Shown piece after piece: positions 51,272 to 59,645 of a DNA stretch of 64,000 bases. Both the position numbers and the translations under genes were made by a program. The stretch's first letter is position 1, and the number at the start of each line of letters is the position of its first letter. The DNA comes from Streptomyces chartreusis NRRL 3882 (GTDB lineage: Bacteria > Actinomycetota > Actinomycetes > Streptomycetales > Streptomycetaceae), in the NCBI RefSeq assembly GCF_900236475.1, contig NZ_LT963352.1, positions 4,480,501 to 4,544,500 of the forward strand. Reading direction: 5' to 3'. The notes below the pieces were generated by a model, which saw only the letters and a list, made by a program, of their open reading frames with translations, was not told the origin of the DNA and ran no database searches.

Positions 51272-52030
51272 CTACGGCCGCCACTCCCACTCCTCGCGGT
51301 ATCCGGGCCGGTCCGCGTACGGCAGCGCGAGCAGGCGTGTCACTGGGGCCAGGCACTCAGCGGTCTTGATCAGCTCGCTCTCTTGCAGGTGCAGACGGCC
51401 GAACTCGTCAGCATCCGAGTGGATCACTTCGCGCATTCGGGCGCGCAGCGCCAACCGATCTTCGACGGCCGTTGCGTACAGGTCGAGGATGCGCCGCTTG
51501 GCGTCGATCTCGCGCAGCACCCGCGCCGGATTGTGCACGGCGATGAAGTCAGCGTCGGCGAGCCCTTGTTCCGTGTCCGCAGTTTCGACTCCCGCTCCCG
51601 GACGCCCGAAGTCGACGGTCCAGCCGTAGTCGCCGATACCGCTCTGTACCCACGGCCCAAGCGTTGCCGCTCGCGCGACCCGCTCGTCCTCGTCGAGCTG
51701 GGCGCGCAGCCACTGCACGAACTCGCGAGCCGCCTCCAAGGCCGCCCCGGGCGGGACCGCGATTCCTGTCGCCTCCATTGACGCTCCTTCGTCTCGGGTC
51801 GCGAGGTCTGTGCGCTTGCCCGGCCGCGGCGGGTTCGCCGCGAACCACGCGGCCACCTCATCCGCACGGAACCGGGGACGCGTACTGCCCTCACCCTCGA
51901 CGGGCCTCGGGAAGTCGTCGCGCGTCGTCCGATACGAGTGCACCGTCTGACGGCTGACCCCGTGCTCCAGCGCGATCTCCGAGACGGTCATCAAGCGCGG
52001 AACCCCCTCGCTGTCAGGGCTCTTGGGCAC
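51272..52030 (-). CDS. HTH-DUF6221 fusion protein
   Basis: A 252-residue protein. Residues 1-75 are an AlpA/MerR-like HTH (LMTVSEIALEHGVSRQTVHSYRTTRDDFPRPVEG ... RFRADEVAAWFAANPP) as in excisionases and small regulators. Residues about 95-250 match DUF6221 (EFVQWLRAQLDEDERVARAATLGPW ... IAVHNPARVLREIDAKRRIL ... LLALPYADRPGYREEW). DUF6221 usually stands alone, so this is a fusion. A perfect inverted repeat (52047-52071) upstream is a likely operator. It could be the element's excisionase or regulator. Confidence 0.75.
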   Translation of the reverse strand: MPKSPDSEGVPRLMTVSEIALEHGVSRQTVHSYRTTRDDFPRPVEGEGSTRPRFRADEVAAWFAANPPRPGKRTDLATRDEGASMEATGIAVPPGAALEAAREFVQWLRAQLDEDERVARAATLGPWVQSGIGDYGWTVDFGRPGAGVETADTEQGLADADFIAVHNPARVLREIDAKRRILDLYATAVEDRLALRARMREVIHSDADEFGRLHLQESELIKTAECLAPVTRLLALPYADRPGYREEWEWRP

Positions 52031-52046
52031 GGCAACATCCTTCCCA

Positions 52047-52071
52047 AACCTCTTGACGTTGTAAAGAGGTT
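52047..52071. promoter_or_regulatory. Inverted-repeat operator candidate for HTH-DUF6221 gene
   Basis: AACCTCTT (52047-52054) and AAGAGGTT (52064-52071) form a perfect 8-bp inverted repeat with a 9-base spacer, just upstream of the HTH gene start at 52030. A probable autoregulation or excision-complex site. Confidence 0.55.
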
Positions 52072-52100
52072 CCGCCGCTCTGGCACTGCACCAACAGAAC

Positions 52101-52137
52101 GGCCCCGACCGGAGCTCTCACCCTGCCGGTCGGGGCC
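52101..52137. terminator. Hairpin in divergent region
   Basis: GGCCCCGACCGG (52101-52112) and CCGGTCGGGGCC (52126-52137) make a perfect 12-bp stem between divergent genes. It is terminator-like but misplaced, perhaps left from a deleted gene. Confidence 0.5.
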
Positions 52138-52175
52138 GGACCTACCCACAACCGTGACGAAGTAGCAGGTCCGCC

Positions 52176-52682
52176 ATGGAGCGTACCGATCAGCCCGCGA
52201 AACAGCCCAGCCACGCCGTGACCTGCCAGAGCTGCAACGGCTCCGCCGGCCGCGTCGAAACCACCACCGACGACGGCGTCATGCGCCAGACCTGGCACTC
52301 GAAGGGCTTCGGCGCCGCCGCCTGCCCCGGCGGGATCCTCGGCTGGGCTCACTCCCGCTCGGGCACCGTCGGCAACGGCCTCGGCGAGCGCACCAGCCAG
52401 GCCACGACCGGCACCACTTCCACCCAGGGCCTCACCACCGGTCAGCTCGTCGGCCTCGGCGCCACCGGCGCGGTCATCGTCGTCATCGCCGTCCTCCTCG
52501 TCGTCCTTGCCTACAGGGAGGCTGGGCGGAAGGACCGCCGTCGGATCATCGGCGGCGCCTACGTGGGCAGCACCCTGTGCCTGACCGCAGGCGTGGCCGG
52601 CGCCCTCGCCTGGCTGCCCGGAGCGCTCAACGCAGTCGGCGACGGCGTGGTTGCCGCAGTGCAGGGGGCCGGACTCCTGTGA
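52176..52682 (+). CDS. Membrane protein with N-terminal CxxC (integrative-element type)
   Basis: A 168-residue protein: cytoplasmic N-terminus with one CxxC (VTCQSCNGSAG) and a later Cys, and two TM helices (about 93-113, VGLGATGAVIVVIAVLLVVLA, and about 128-150). The layout resembles small spread-type membrane proteins of Streptomyces integrative elements. Coupled (GTGA) to the next gene. Function unknown. Confidence 0.65.
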   Translation: MERTDQPAKQPSHAVTCQSCNGSAGRVETTTDDGVMRQTWHSKGFGAAACPGGILGWAHSRSGTVGNGLGERTSQATTGTTSTQGLTTGQLVGLGATGAVIVVIAVLLVVLAYREAGRKDRRRIIGGAYVGSTLCLTAGVAGALAWLPGALNAVGDGVVAAVQGAGLL

Positions 52683-53271
52683 ACCGCCTTGCCCGTACCG
52701 TCGACCGCCTCGCGGACGGCTCCAGCGTCCTCGCCCGGCGCATCGGCGCCCGCATCACCGCGTGGGTGGCCCGGGCCCGCCGCGACGACCTGACCGGCTG
52801 GCGCGCCGCTCTCGGCTGCTGGCTGCGCCTGGCCGTCCTCGTCCTGGGCCTCTACGGCCTGTGGGGCCTGGTGCGCACCTTCCCGGGCCTGCTGTGGCTG
52901 CTGTCGGCCGGGTGGACGGCGGCTGCCTGGAAGCCCGGAAGGCTGCCTCCCCCGAGAGCACCGATGAGGGACCCGCCGACGGTGCTCCGGGCCCTGATGT
53001 GGAGGCGGTCCGGCGGCTGCTCCTCGACATCATGGGGACCGGCAGTGGAGTGCACCTCCGGACGGTCCTCGCGCACCTCCAGGAGCACGGCCAGTGGGAG
53101 GGCCGAAAGGTGGCCGATCTGCGCGTGCACCTGGAGCGCCTGGACATCCCCGTCGACCGCTCCGTGAAGGTGTCTGGAGTGCCGACGTGGGGGGTGCGCC
53201 GGCGGGACCTCGAAGCCCCTTCCCCGGCCGAGCCGCAGGAAGCGTCTACCGAGCCGTCTACCGCCGCCTGA
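52679..53271 (+). pseudogene. Membrane protein with winged-helix-like C-terminus, frameshifted
   Basis: The first frame encodes a TM protein (residues 1-85, two hydrophobic stretches around LGCWLRLAVLVLGLYGLWGLV). The frame changes near 52935, after TAAAWK, into EARKAASPESTDEG and a C-terminal domain LLLDIMGTGSGVHLRTVLAHLQEHGQWEGRKVADLRVHLERLDIPV, of the type seen in other Streptomyces element proteins. A one-base deletion (or two-base insertion) joins them. It was coupled to the preceding membrane gene. Confidence 0.65.
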
Positions 53272-53464
53272 CCTGCACGTCTATCAGCTCACCTACCGCC
53301 TTCTACTGGCTGATCTACCCACCATCTACCGGCCGGAGCGCTCGGCGCAGGCACGAGGTAGTACCCGCATTGAGTGACTTCGGGTCACAGATCAGGAACA
53401 GCGCCTTCACTGCACCTTCACACAGGCGCATCATGCACCACATCACGCATCACCTGGGGGGACC

Positions 53465-54031
53465 ATGAGCACACCCACGCCGCCGCAGCCGGACTTCCCG
53501 CCACCGCTCCCACCCGAGCCGCCGAAGCCCGCGAAGTCCTGTACGAACGCGATCATCATCGGGTCAGCCGCCGCCGTGATCGCCGCGATCGTCGCCACCG
53601 GCATCGTCGTCGTGCAGTCACAGGACAAGGAAAGTGCGCCGGCCACCACCACCGCATCGAGCGCCCCAGCCGAGGACCTCGCGACCACCGCCGCCGACGA
53701 GCCGGAACCGGAGCCGACGTACAGCGAGCTGGACGCCGACAGCTTCACCATCAAGCTGCGCACCACCGACCGGCAATGCTTCGGGTCGGCGGGCTGCAAC
53801 ATGACCGTGGAGCCGAAGCTGAGCTACCTGGGCCTCACCGACGACATCGACCCGGACGCCGTGTACGAGATCACCTACGAGATCCGCGGCGGCGACTCCG
53901 GCCCGGTCATCGAGACGGCTGAGTTGTCGGACCGGACGAGCCTGAACTACACCCCCACCGTGCTCAGCACCGCTTCGGCGAGCACGAAGGTCTCCGTGGA
54001 GATCACCGACGTGGTTGTCCAGGGGCAGTGA
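53465..54031 (+). CDS. Exported or membrane-anchored hypothetical protein (morphogenesis-neutral accessory)
   Basis: A 188-residue protein: Pro-rich cytoplasmic N-terminus, one TM (about 27-48, NAIIIGSAAAVIAAIVATGIVVV), an acidic Ala/Thr linker and an extracytoplasmic beta-rich domain (about 95-185) with two Cys. GGGGGG precedes the start. Not recognised. Its promoter region resembles that of the PASTA lipoprotein at 54974 (GTCACAG.....GAACAG.....CCTTCAC), so the two surface proteins may be co-expressed. Confidence 0.65.
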   Translation: MSTPTPPQPDFPPPLPPEPPKPAKSCTNAIIIGSAAAVIAAIVATGIVVVQSQDKESAPATTTASSAPAEDLATTAADEPEPEPTYSELDADSFTIKLRTTDRQCFGSAGCNMTVEPKLSYLGLTDDIDPDAVYEITYEIRGGDSGPVIETAELSDRTSLNYTPTVLSTASASTKVSVEITDVVVQGQ

Positions 54032-54054
54032 GGCATCGCAGGACGCACACGACA

Positions 54055-54076
54055 GGCCCCCGCCGGATTCGGCGGG
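54055..54076 (+). terminator. Hairpin after the exported protein gene
   Basis: CCCGCCG (about 54059-54065) and CGGCGGG (54070-54076) with a GATT loop, extended by GG/CC, 24 bp after the stop at 54031. A probable terminator. Confidence 0.6.
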
Positions 54077-54084
54077 ACCTTCGC

Positions 54085-54315
54085 GTGACCACAGGTCCGA
54101 TCGACCAGTTGGACAGACGTGGACATGCGTTTCGGGATCGAGGGTGGCCCGGCCGATGGCGGCGAGTGACGGTGCAGCCCGGCGAGCACGGCCGGCCGCC
54201 TGGCCAGATGGAGATCAGCGGCGGCACCTACGTGCTGCGGATGTGGGGAGCTGACCCCCACCCTGATGCAGACTGGCACTACTGCTGGCTGCGCGCTCAG
54301 CCGCTGAACAAGTGA
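54085..54315 (+). CDS. Small hypothetical phage protein
   Basis: A 76-residue Trp/Arg-rich soluble protein with the C-terminal core GTYVLRMWGADPHPDADWHYCWLRAQ. GTG at 54085 is the most likely start. No family recognised; codon use and the complete frame suggest it is real but the call is uncertain. Confidence 0.4.
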   Translation: MTTGPIDQLDRRGHAFRDRGWPGRWRRVTVQPGEHGRPPGQMEISGGTYVLRMWGADPHPDADWHYCWLRAQPLNK

Positions 54316-54374
54316 ATGACGCGCCGCCGTAACTTCAGGACGGCAACGCCTCCAAGCGCCGTCAACGGGGGGCC

Positions 54375-54698
54375 ATGAACAGATCACGCACACGCAAGGA
54401 CGACATCCGCCGCCTAGCCTGGCGTTCGGCTGTGGCTTTCACAGTGGGTGCCATTCTGCTGCTGCTTTCCCTGCCGAAGAGTGATGGCGTCTTCCCACCT
54501 GGCAGCCCGGCTCACTACGAGAATTTCTGGCTCGAAGCCCTCGGTGCCTCCAGCGGGCTTCTCGGTTCCTTGGGTGGGCTCTGCGGTGGAATCGCCGCAG
54601 TCATCATGGCCATGCGGACACCCAAGCCGCCTCGCGATCCTTCACGTCGACCGGATCCTGCGCCCGACCCGGACCGCACCGACGGGCCTGAGATGTAG
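54375..54698 (+). CDS. Small membrane protein, two TM helices
   Basis: A 107-residue protein with a basic N-terminus and two TM helices (about 16-34 and 54-80, Gly-rich LGASSGLLGSLGGLCGGIAAVIMAM), followed by a Pro/Asp/Arg-rich tail. The ribosome site GGGGGG lies 4 nt before the ATG. Not recognised; an accessory gene of the prophage. Confidence 0.6.
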   Translation: MNRSRTRKDDIRRLAWRSAVAFTVGAILLLLSLPKSDGVFPPGSPAHYENFWLEALGASSGLLGSLGGLCGGIAAVIMAMRTPKPPRDPSRRPDPAPDPDRTDGPEM

Positions 54699-54767
54699 TT
54701 GCGTTCCGGGCGATCATGCCGCATCCTGGCCTCACGTCCGGCGTGCCCGGACACGATCACTTCACCG

Positions 54768-54799
54768 ACGGCCCCCGCAGCCACCCGCCCGGGGGCCGT
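54768..54799. terminator. Terminator hairpin
   Basis: ACGGCCCCCG (54768-54777) pairs with CGGGGGCCGT (54790-54799), followed by TTCG. It ends the small membrane protein transcript. Confidence 0.7.
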
Positions 54800-54973
54800 T
54801 CGCGTACCCACAGACCGCCGCGCAGGGCACACCCGATCGCTCACACCGTGCGGGTTTGCTCTGGCCGCTCACCCTGCGCGACTCACACTTCGTCACAGAA
54901 CAGACACACAGCCTTCACGCTGTGCTCGTGCAGCGCATGATGGCCCCTCAGCAACAACATCCCAGGGGGGACC

Positions 54974-55408
54974 ATGCGCATCCGTACCACCATCGGCGTG
55001 CTCACCGCCGCAGCACTGCTCACGCTCACCGCCTGCGAGGGCACTGAGGACACCGGCTCGAGCAAGCCTGACGCCGTCGCCGAGGAACCCAGCGAGCAGA
55101 CGAAGCAGGACACGGCCACTGCCGAGACGGACACCGAGGCCGCCGACACGGACACCGAGGCCAGCGCCGACGCTGGGTCGGAGACCGCGACGCTGCCCGA
55201 CTTCACCGGCCAAGGACTCCAGGAAGCCCAGGACGGCGCGCAAGCCGCCGGCTTCTTCATCCTCACGTCATCCGACGCGACCGGCGCCGGCCGCATGCAG
55301 GTCTTCGACCGCAACTGGACGGTTTGCTCCCAGACTCCGGAGCCCGGCGAGCACCCGACGTCGACGACGGTCAACTTCGACACCGTCAAGATCGGGGAGA
55401 GCTGCTGA
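54974..55408 (+). CDS. Lipoprotein with PASTA-like domain
   Basis: A 144-residue lipoprotein. The signal peptide ends in the lipobox LTLTAC (lipid-modified Cys21), followed by a Thr/Glu/Asp-rich linker with repeated TDTEA units (about 25-75) and a C-terminal PASTA-like domain (about 78-144, LPDFTGQGLQEAQDGAQAAGFF... VCSQTPEPGEHPTSTTVNFDTVK). PASTA domains bind peptidoglycan fragments. In a prophage this suggests a lysogenic conversion surface protein, perhaps touching PknB-type signalling or superinfection. GGGGGG precedes the start. Confidence 0.8.
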   Translation: MRIRTTIGVLTAAALLTLTACEGTEDTGSSKPDAVAEEPSEQTKQDTATAETDTEAADTDTEASADAGSETATLPDFTGQGLQEAQDGAQAAGFFILTSSDATGAGRMQVFDRNWTVCSQTPEPGEHPTSTTVNFDTVKIGESC

Positions 55409-55427
55409 CGCTCCCCGCACCACGACT

Positions 55428-55458
55428 GGCCCGGCCGTTCTCCCCATACGGCCGGGCC
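55428..55458 (+). terminator. Terminator before the terminase genes
   Basis: GGCCCGGCCGT (55428-55438) pairs with ACGGCCGGGCC (55448-55458), followed by TTCC. It separates the lysogenic surface gene from the late terminase genes. Confidence 0.75.
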
Positions 55459-55480
55459 TTCCTCATGTCCGGGAGGTGCC

Positions 55481-56011
55481 ATGCCGAACCAGTACGGCCG
55501 CCCGGTCACCGAAGAGGACTACCAGCGCGTCCGCGAACTGCACGCCCTCGGCATGGGCCTCAACGCCATCGCCCGCGAGATCGACCGCGCCCAGCGCACC
55601 GTGTCCGTCATCGCCGCCGAACTCGGCCTGACCTTCGACACATCGATGACCGAGGAAGCCACCCGCGCCCGCGTCGCCCAGCTCGCCGCCCTGCGCGCCG
55701 ACACCGCCCTGGACCTCCACCTGGACGCGCTCAGGCTCACCCAGCAGATGTGGGAACCGGCCGTCGTGTTCAACTTCGGCGGCAAGGACAACACCTTCGC
55801 CTCCCGCGAGGTCCAAGAGCCCCCGGCCGTCGACAAGAAGGCGCTCATGAGCGCGGCCGGGATCGCCCTGGAGAAGTCCCTGAAGCTCGTGCCGCCCGCC
55901 GACGACTCCGGCGCCGAGGACGCCCAGTCCATGCTCGGCAAGCTGATGGCCGGCCTCAAGGCGGTGTACGACGAGGCCGCCGACGAGGAGGCGGAGGGTG
56001 AGTCTCCTTGA
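55481..56011 (+). CDS. Terminase small subunit-like protein
   Basis: A 176-residue protein with an N-terminal HTH (about 7-45, DYQRVRELHALGMGLNAIAREIDRAQRTVSVIAAELG) fit for pac/cos DNA recognition and a charged helical middle. It overlaps the large terminase start by 14 bp and is in the typical position. No strict family signature is visible, so it is called by position plus HTH. Start preceded by GGAGG. Confidence 0.7.
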   Translation: MPNQYGRPVTEEDYQRVRELHALGMGLNAIAREIDRAQRTVSVIAAELGLTFDTSMTEEATRARVAQLAALRADTALDLHLDALRLTQQMWEPAVVFNFGGKDNTFASREVQEPPAVDKKALMSAAGIALEKSLKLVPPADDSGAEDAQSMLGKLMAGLKAVYDEAADEEAEGESP

Positions 56012-57256
56012 TGCGCTTCCGCTGCCCCGCAAGCAGATCCGGTCCATCGTTCAGGCCGAGGCGCGCATCAACGCGTGGGAGGGTTCAGTCCGGTCCGGGA
56101 AGACGACCGCGAGTTTCGTCGCGACGGCCCCGACCGGCGGCGAGCTGGTCATGGTGGGGCGCACCCGGGACACGCTGTACCGGTACGTGATCGCTCCGCT
56201 GATGAACCCGGACCTGTTCGGCCCGCTCGCGAAGCTGATCAAGTACACCAACGGCGCCCCGATCGCCTACATCATGGGCCGCGCCGTCCACGTGATGGGG
56301 GCGAACGACGCCAAGGCGGAGCCCAAGGTCCGCGGAATGACCTGTGCGGGGGCGTACGTCGACGAGGCGACCACCCTGCCGAAGACGTTCTTCGACCAGC
56401 TGGTGGCGCGCTGCTCGGTCAAGGGCGCGAAAATCTTCACGACGACCAACCCGGACAATCCCGCGCACTGGTTCCGCAGGGACTACCTGAAGCGGCCGGC
56501 CGAGACCCGGCTCCGCGCCTGGCACTTCACCCTGGACGACAACCCATTCCTCGACCCCGAGTACGTCGCCTCGCTCAAGAGCACGTACGTGGGCCTGTTC
56601 TACCGGCGGAACATCCTCGGGCACGGGTCCAGGCCGAAGGCGCCATCTACGAGGCCTTCGACGAGCAGCGCCACGTCGTCGCCGACATTCCGCACATCAG
56701 CCGCTGGTTGTGCGACGCGATCGACTACGGCACGACCAACCCCTACGCCGACCTGTTGATCGGCCTCGGCGCGGATCAGCGGCTGTACGTCGTGTCGGAG
56801 TACCGGTGGGACTCGCGGGCGCAGCGCCGGAAGATGACCGACGTCGAGTACAGCCAGGCCCGCAAGCGCTGGCTCGCCTCCGTGGCGCAGCCGCAGACCA
56901 ACGTGCTCGGAGTGCGCCCGGAGTGGACGGTCGTCGACCCGTCCGCAGCCTCGTACATCGAGCAGCTGCACCGCGATGGCGTCTCGGGCGTCACCCCGGC
57001 CGAGAACACGGTGGTGGACGGCATCCGCACGGTCGCCTCGCTGTTCGCTGGTGACCGGCTGCGTATCCACCCGTCCGCGCGCGGGCTTATCGAGGAACTC
57101 CCCGGCTACTGCTGGGCCGACGAGAAGGCCGAGAAGGGCGAGGACGCCCCGATCAAGGTCGACGACCACAGCTGTGACGCGTTGAGGTACGGCGTCCGCA
57201 CGACCGAGGCCCTGTGGCGGCCGCACATCCCGATGCTCTTGGAGGCGGCCGCCTGA
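55998..57256 (+). pseudogene. Phage terminase large subunit, frameshifted
   Basis: The N-part encodes the ATPase: the Walker A-type GSVRSGKTTAS, GADVDEATTLP-like YVDEATTLPKTFFDQ (Walker B) and TTTNPDNPAHWF. The frame breaks near 56625, after RRNILG, and continues as QAEGAIYEAFDEQRHVV and the nuclease domain (AIDYGTTNPYADLLIGL ... VVDPSAASY ... IKVDDHSCDALRYGV). One missing base after HILGH-like CAC (restoring Trp-Val) explains it. The packaging motor cannot be made as one chain. Total would be about 420 residues. Confidence 0.85.
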
Positions 57257-57282
57257 TTCATAGTGATCGAGGGCAACGACAA

Positions 57283-57963
57283 CTAAAGAACACCCCCGCC
57301 CGGGCCCCCCGAATAGCTTCCCCCTCCAGGAGGATCGAGCAAGTAATTGTGAGGTGGCGGTGGGGGTGATGGCGGCTCCTGACGGGCTACCTCCCCGGCA
57401 ATTCGCAGAAGTTCGGTTTCTCGACTGTCTTTAGCCCCTTCAAGAAGTTTTTTGATCTCCTCAAGGTCAATCGCTCGCCCTGACTGGAGATCGCCCCGAC
57501 TGGCCGTTATCACAATCCTGCTGGCACGAGCGAGGGCTTGATACATGGGCACCCTGACCAGGGAGTTCCTGTCTAGGGCACGGAAACCATCTACCTCATG
57601 GTCACCCGATGAGATCCAGATGCCGACACCAGCCGCGTGAGCGATGGCCGAGTACAGCTCTTTCCTGAGCGTATCGGATTCACTGCCGAACTCGGCATCC
57701 ACGCTCCTACCGTCTAGGAGGTCTTGGTAGGCCGCAGCAATTAGGTCCAGCCATTTCCCGCTAGCCAAGCGAATAGATTCCGCGACCTCCTGCTTCTGAA
57801 GCCAGATTCGGTAAATGTGTTCACGCTGGCGATCCCTTTCCGCCTGTGCGGCAGCTCGCTCGACTGCCTTCCGCTCACTTCTGATGGTGATGCGAGCTAT
57901 CAGTATCAGGGTGACGGAAGAAAGCAATGTTCCAGCAATCGTGAGCCAGTCTCCGCCATCCAT
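57283..57963 (-). CDS. Membrane protein of unknown function between terminase and portal (moron)
   Basis: A 226-residue protein on the strand opposite to the late genes. It has an N-terminal TM helix (about 6-26, WLTIAGTLLSSVTLILIARIT), a basic helical region and a globular cytosolic part (AELYSAIAHAAGVGIWISSGDHEV onwards), and a Pro-rich then Gly-rich C-terminus. GC is visibly lower than in neighbours, with A/T third positions. Its setting inside the head module and its opposite strand are typical of a moron expressed in the lysogen. No known domain is recognised; a defence or superinfection role is possible but unproven. Confidence 0.65.
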   Translation of the reverse strand: MDGGDWLTIAGTLLSSVTLILIARITIRSERKAVERAAAQAERDRQREHIYRIWLQKQEVAESIRLASGKWLDLIAAAYQDLLDGRSVDAEFGSESDTLRKELYSAIAHAAGVGIWISSGDHEVDGFRALDRNSLVRVPMYQALARASRIVITASRGDLQSGRAIDLEEIKKLLEGAKDSRETELLRIAGEVARQEPPSPPPPPHNYLLDPPGGGSYSGGPGGGVL

Positions 57964-58058
57964 GGTTCCCCCCTGCGATGCCGTACTTGGAAGCGCTCAC
58001 GGCTGCCGCGCCCCCGTCTTTCATACCCAGCCACGTTGTCGATGTGAGGTGGAATGAC

Positions 58059-59636
58059 GTGCCGCTACCAGAAAGTGACATGCCATGGCCACCCACCGAC
58101 CCATGCGTACAAAACGCGATTGCCGACTGGGACGCCTGGTACTCCAATGACCCGGATCGGCTCGGCGACCTCTACCTCCACCGCGGCATCCGCGAACTGC
58201 CCGAGAACCGGCCCAGCCAGTACCGCGGCGGAGTCATCGGCGCCATCAGCCGTTGGTTCTGGGGGCAGCCCACCGAGCCCGGCCAGAAGCGCGAGAAGCT
58301 GCACATCCCGCTCGCCGGGGACATCGCCCGCACCAGCTCGATGCTGCTGTTCTCCGAGCCTCCCACGCTGACCGGCTCCAACGATGCCACGAAGAAGCGG
58401 CTGGAGAAGCTGTCCGAGCAGCTCCACCCGACGCTGCTGGAGGGCGGCGAGGTGTGCGCGGCCCTCGGCGGCGCGTACCTGAGGCTCGTCTGGGACGAGG
58501 AGATCTCGGACCCGCCATGGCTGACCGCCGTCCCCGCGGACCAGGCCGTGCCCGAGTTCGCGCACGGGCGGCTGCGCGCCTCCACGTTCTGGAAGGTGGT
58601 GGAGGTCGACGGGAACACGGTGTGGCAGCACCTGGAGCGTCACGAGCGCGGCCGGATCCTGCACGCCCTGTACGTCGGCACTCCCGGCATGCTTGGCCGC
58701 CGCGTGCCCCTCCAGGACCACCCGGCCACCGAGCCGCTCGCACGGGAGATCACTCGCGAGGACTGGATCGAGACCGGGGCCCCGAAGCACCTGACCGCCT
58801 CGTATGCGCCCAACGTCCGCCCCGCACGCGCCTGGAGAAACATCCCGGCCGCCGCCTACTGGGGGCAGAGCGACTTCCAGGGCATCGAGCCGCTCATGGA
58901 CGCCCTGGACGAGACCTGGTCCAGCTGGATGCGGGACATCATCAACGGCAAGGGCCGCATCGTCGTCCCCAACAGCATGCTCGACAGCCTCTGGCCCGGG
59001 CAGGGCGCCGCCTGGAACGAGGACCGGCGGATCTACTCCGGCCTCAACATGCTCCAGCGGCCAGGCGACCCCAACCCGCTGGAGGTCGTCCAGTTCGAGA
59101 TCCGCGTCCAGCAGCACATGGACACCTGCTCCGCGCTCGTCGCCGAGGCCGCCCGGCAGGCCGGCTACTCGGCGAGCACGTTCGGGGAGCGCGGGGACGG
59201 CCAGGCGGTGACCGCGACGGAGATCAAGGCCCGCGAGCGCAGGTCGCTGATCACCCGGGCGCGGAAGGCGCTGTACTGGCAGCCCGCGATCGCCGAAGCG
59301 CTCGCCGCGCAGTTGGCGGTGGAGGCCGGGCCGTTGTTCGGTGTCCGCGGCTTGGACCTGGAGCCGCCGAAGGTCGAGTTCCAGGACTCCATCAGCGAGG
59401 GCCTGGGCGAGCTGGCCACCACGGTGGAGCTACTCAACCGGGCCGAGGCCGCATCCCGGGAGACGTCGGTGCGAATCTTGCACCCGGACTGGGACGACCA
59501 TCAGGTCATGGCCGAGGTCGACAAGATCCTTGGCGAGACAGGCCGAGCTGTGTCGGATCCGATGATGAGCGGCGCAGAGGGTTTCCACGGTGCGCCTCAT
59601 ACGATGGAGAGAGATTCTGGTGGTGCAGCCCAATAA
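58059..59636 (+). CDS. Phage portal protein
   Basis: A 525-residue portal of the siphovirus SPP1/Gp6-like type, forming the dodecameric ring at the capsid vertex. Characteristic: PWPPTDPCVQNAIADWDAWYSNDPDRL at the start, then LHIPLAGDIARTSSMLLFSEPP, DFQGIEPLMDALDETWSSWMRDI and KARERRSLITRARKALYW. GTG at 58059 follows GAGGTGG and gives the usual N-terminus; an ATG at 57978 has no ribosome site. It appears intact, unlike its neighbours. Confidence 0.88.
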   Translation: MPLPESDMPWPPTDPCVQNAIADWDAWYSNDPDRLGDLYLHRGIRELPENRPSQYRGGVIGAISRWFWGQPTEPGQKREKLHIPLAGDIARTSSMLLFSEPPTLTGSNDATKKRLEKLSEQLHPTLLEGGEVCAALGGAYLRLVWDEEISDPPWLTAVPADQAVPEFAHGRLRASTFWKVVEVDGNTVWQHLERHERGRILHALYVGTPGMLGRRVPLQDHPATEPLAREITREDWIETGAPKHLTASYAPNVRPARAWRNIPAAAYWGQSDFQGIEPLMDALDETWSSWMRDIINGKGRIVVPNSMLDSLWPGQGAAWNEDRRIYSGLNMLQRPGDPNPLEVVQFEIRVQQHMDTCSALVAEAARQAGYSASTFGERGDGQAVTATEIKARERRSLITRARKALYWQPAIAEALAAQLAVEAGPLFGVRGLDLEPPKVEFQDSISEGLGELATTVELLNRAEAASRETSVRILHPDWDDHQVMAEVDKILGETGRAVSDPMMSGAEGFHGAPHTMERDSGGAAQ

Positions 59637-59645
59637 GGGGTTCAC

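Noticed and set aside
48618..53271. An actinomycete integrative conjugative element (AICE) instead of a prophage
   Set aside because: The small membrane and DUF6221/DUF6233 genes occur in both, but no TraB translocase or RepSA is present, and the module downstream is clearly phage head and packaging.
57978..58058. ATG start 27 codons upstream for the portal
   Set aside because: No ribosome site, and the usual portal N-terminus begins at the GTG with GAGGTGG at 58059.
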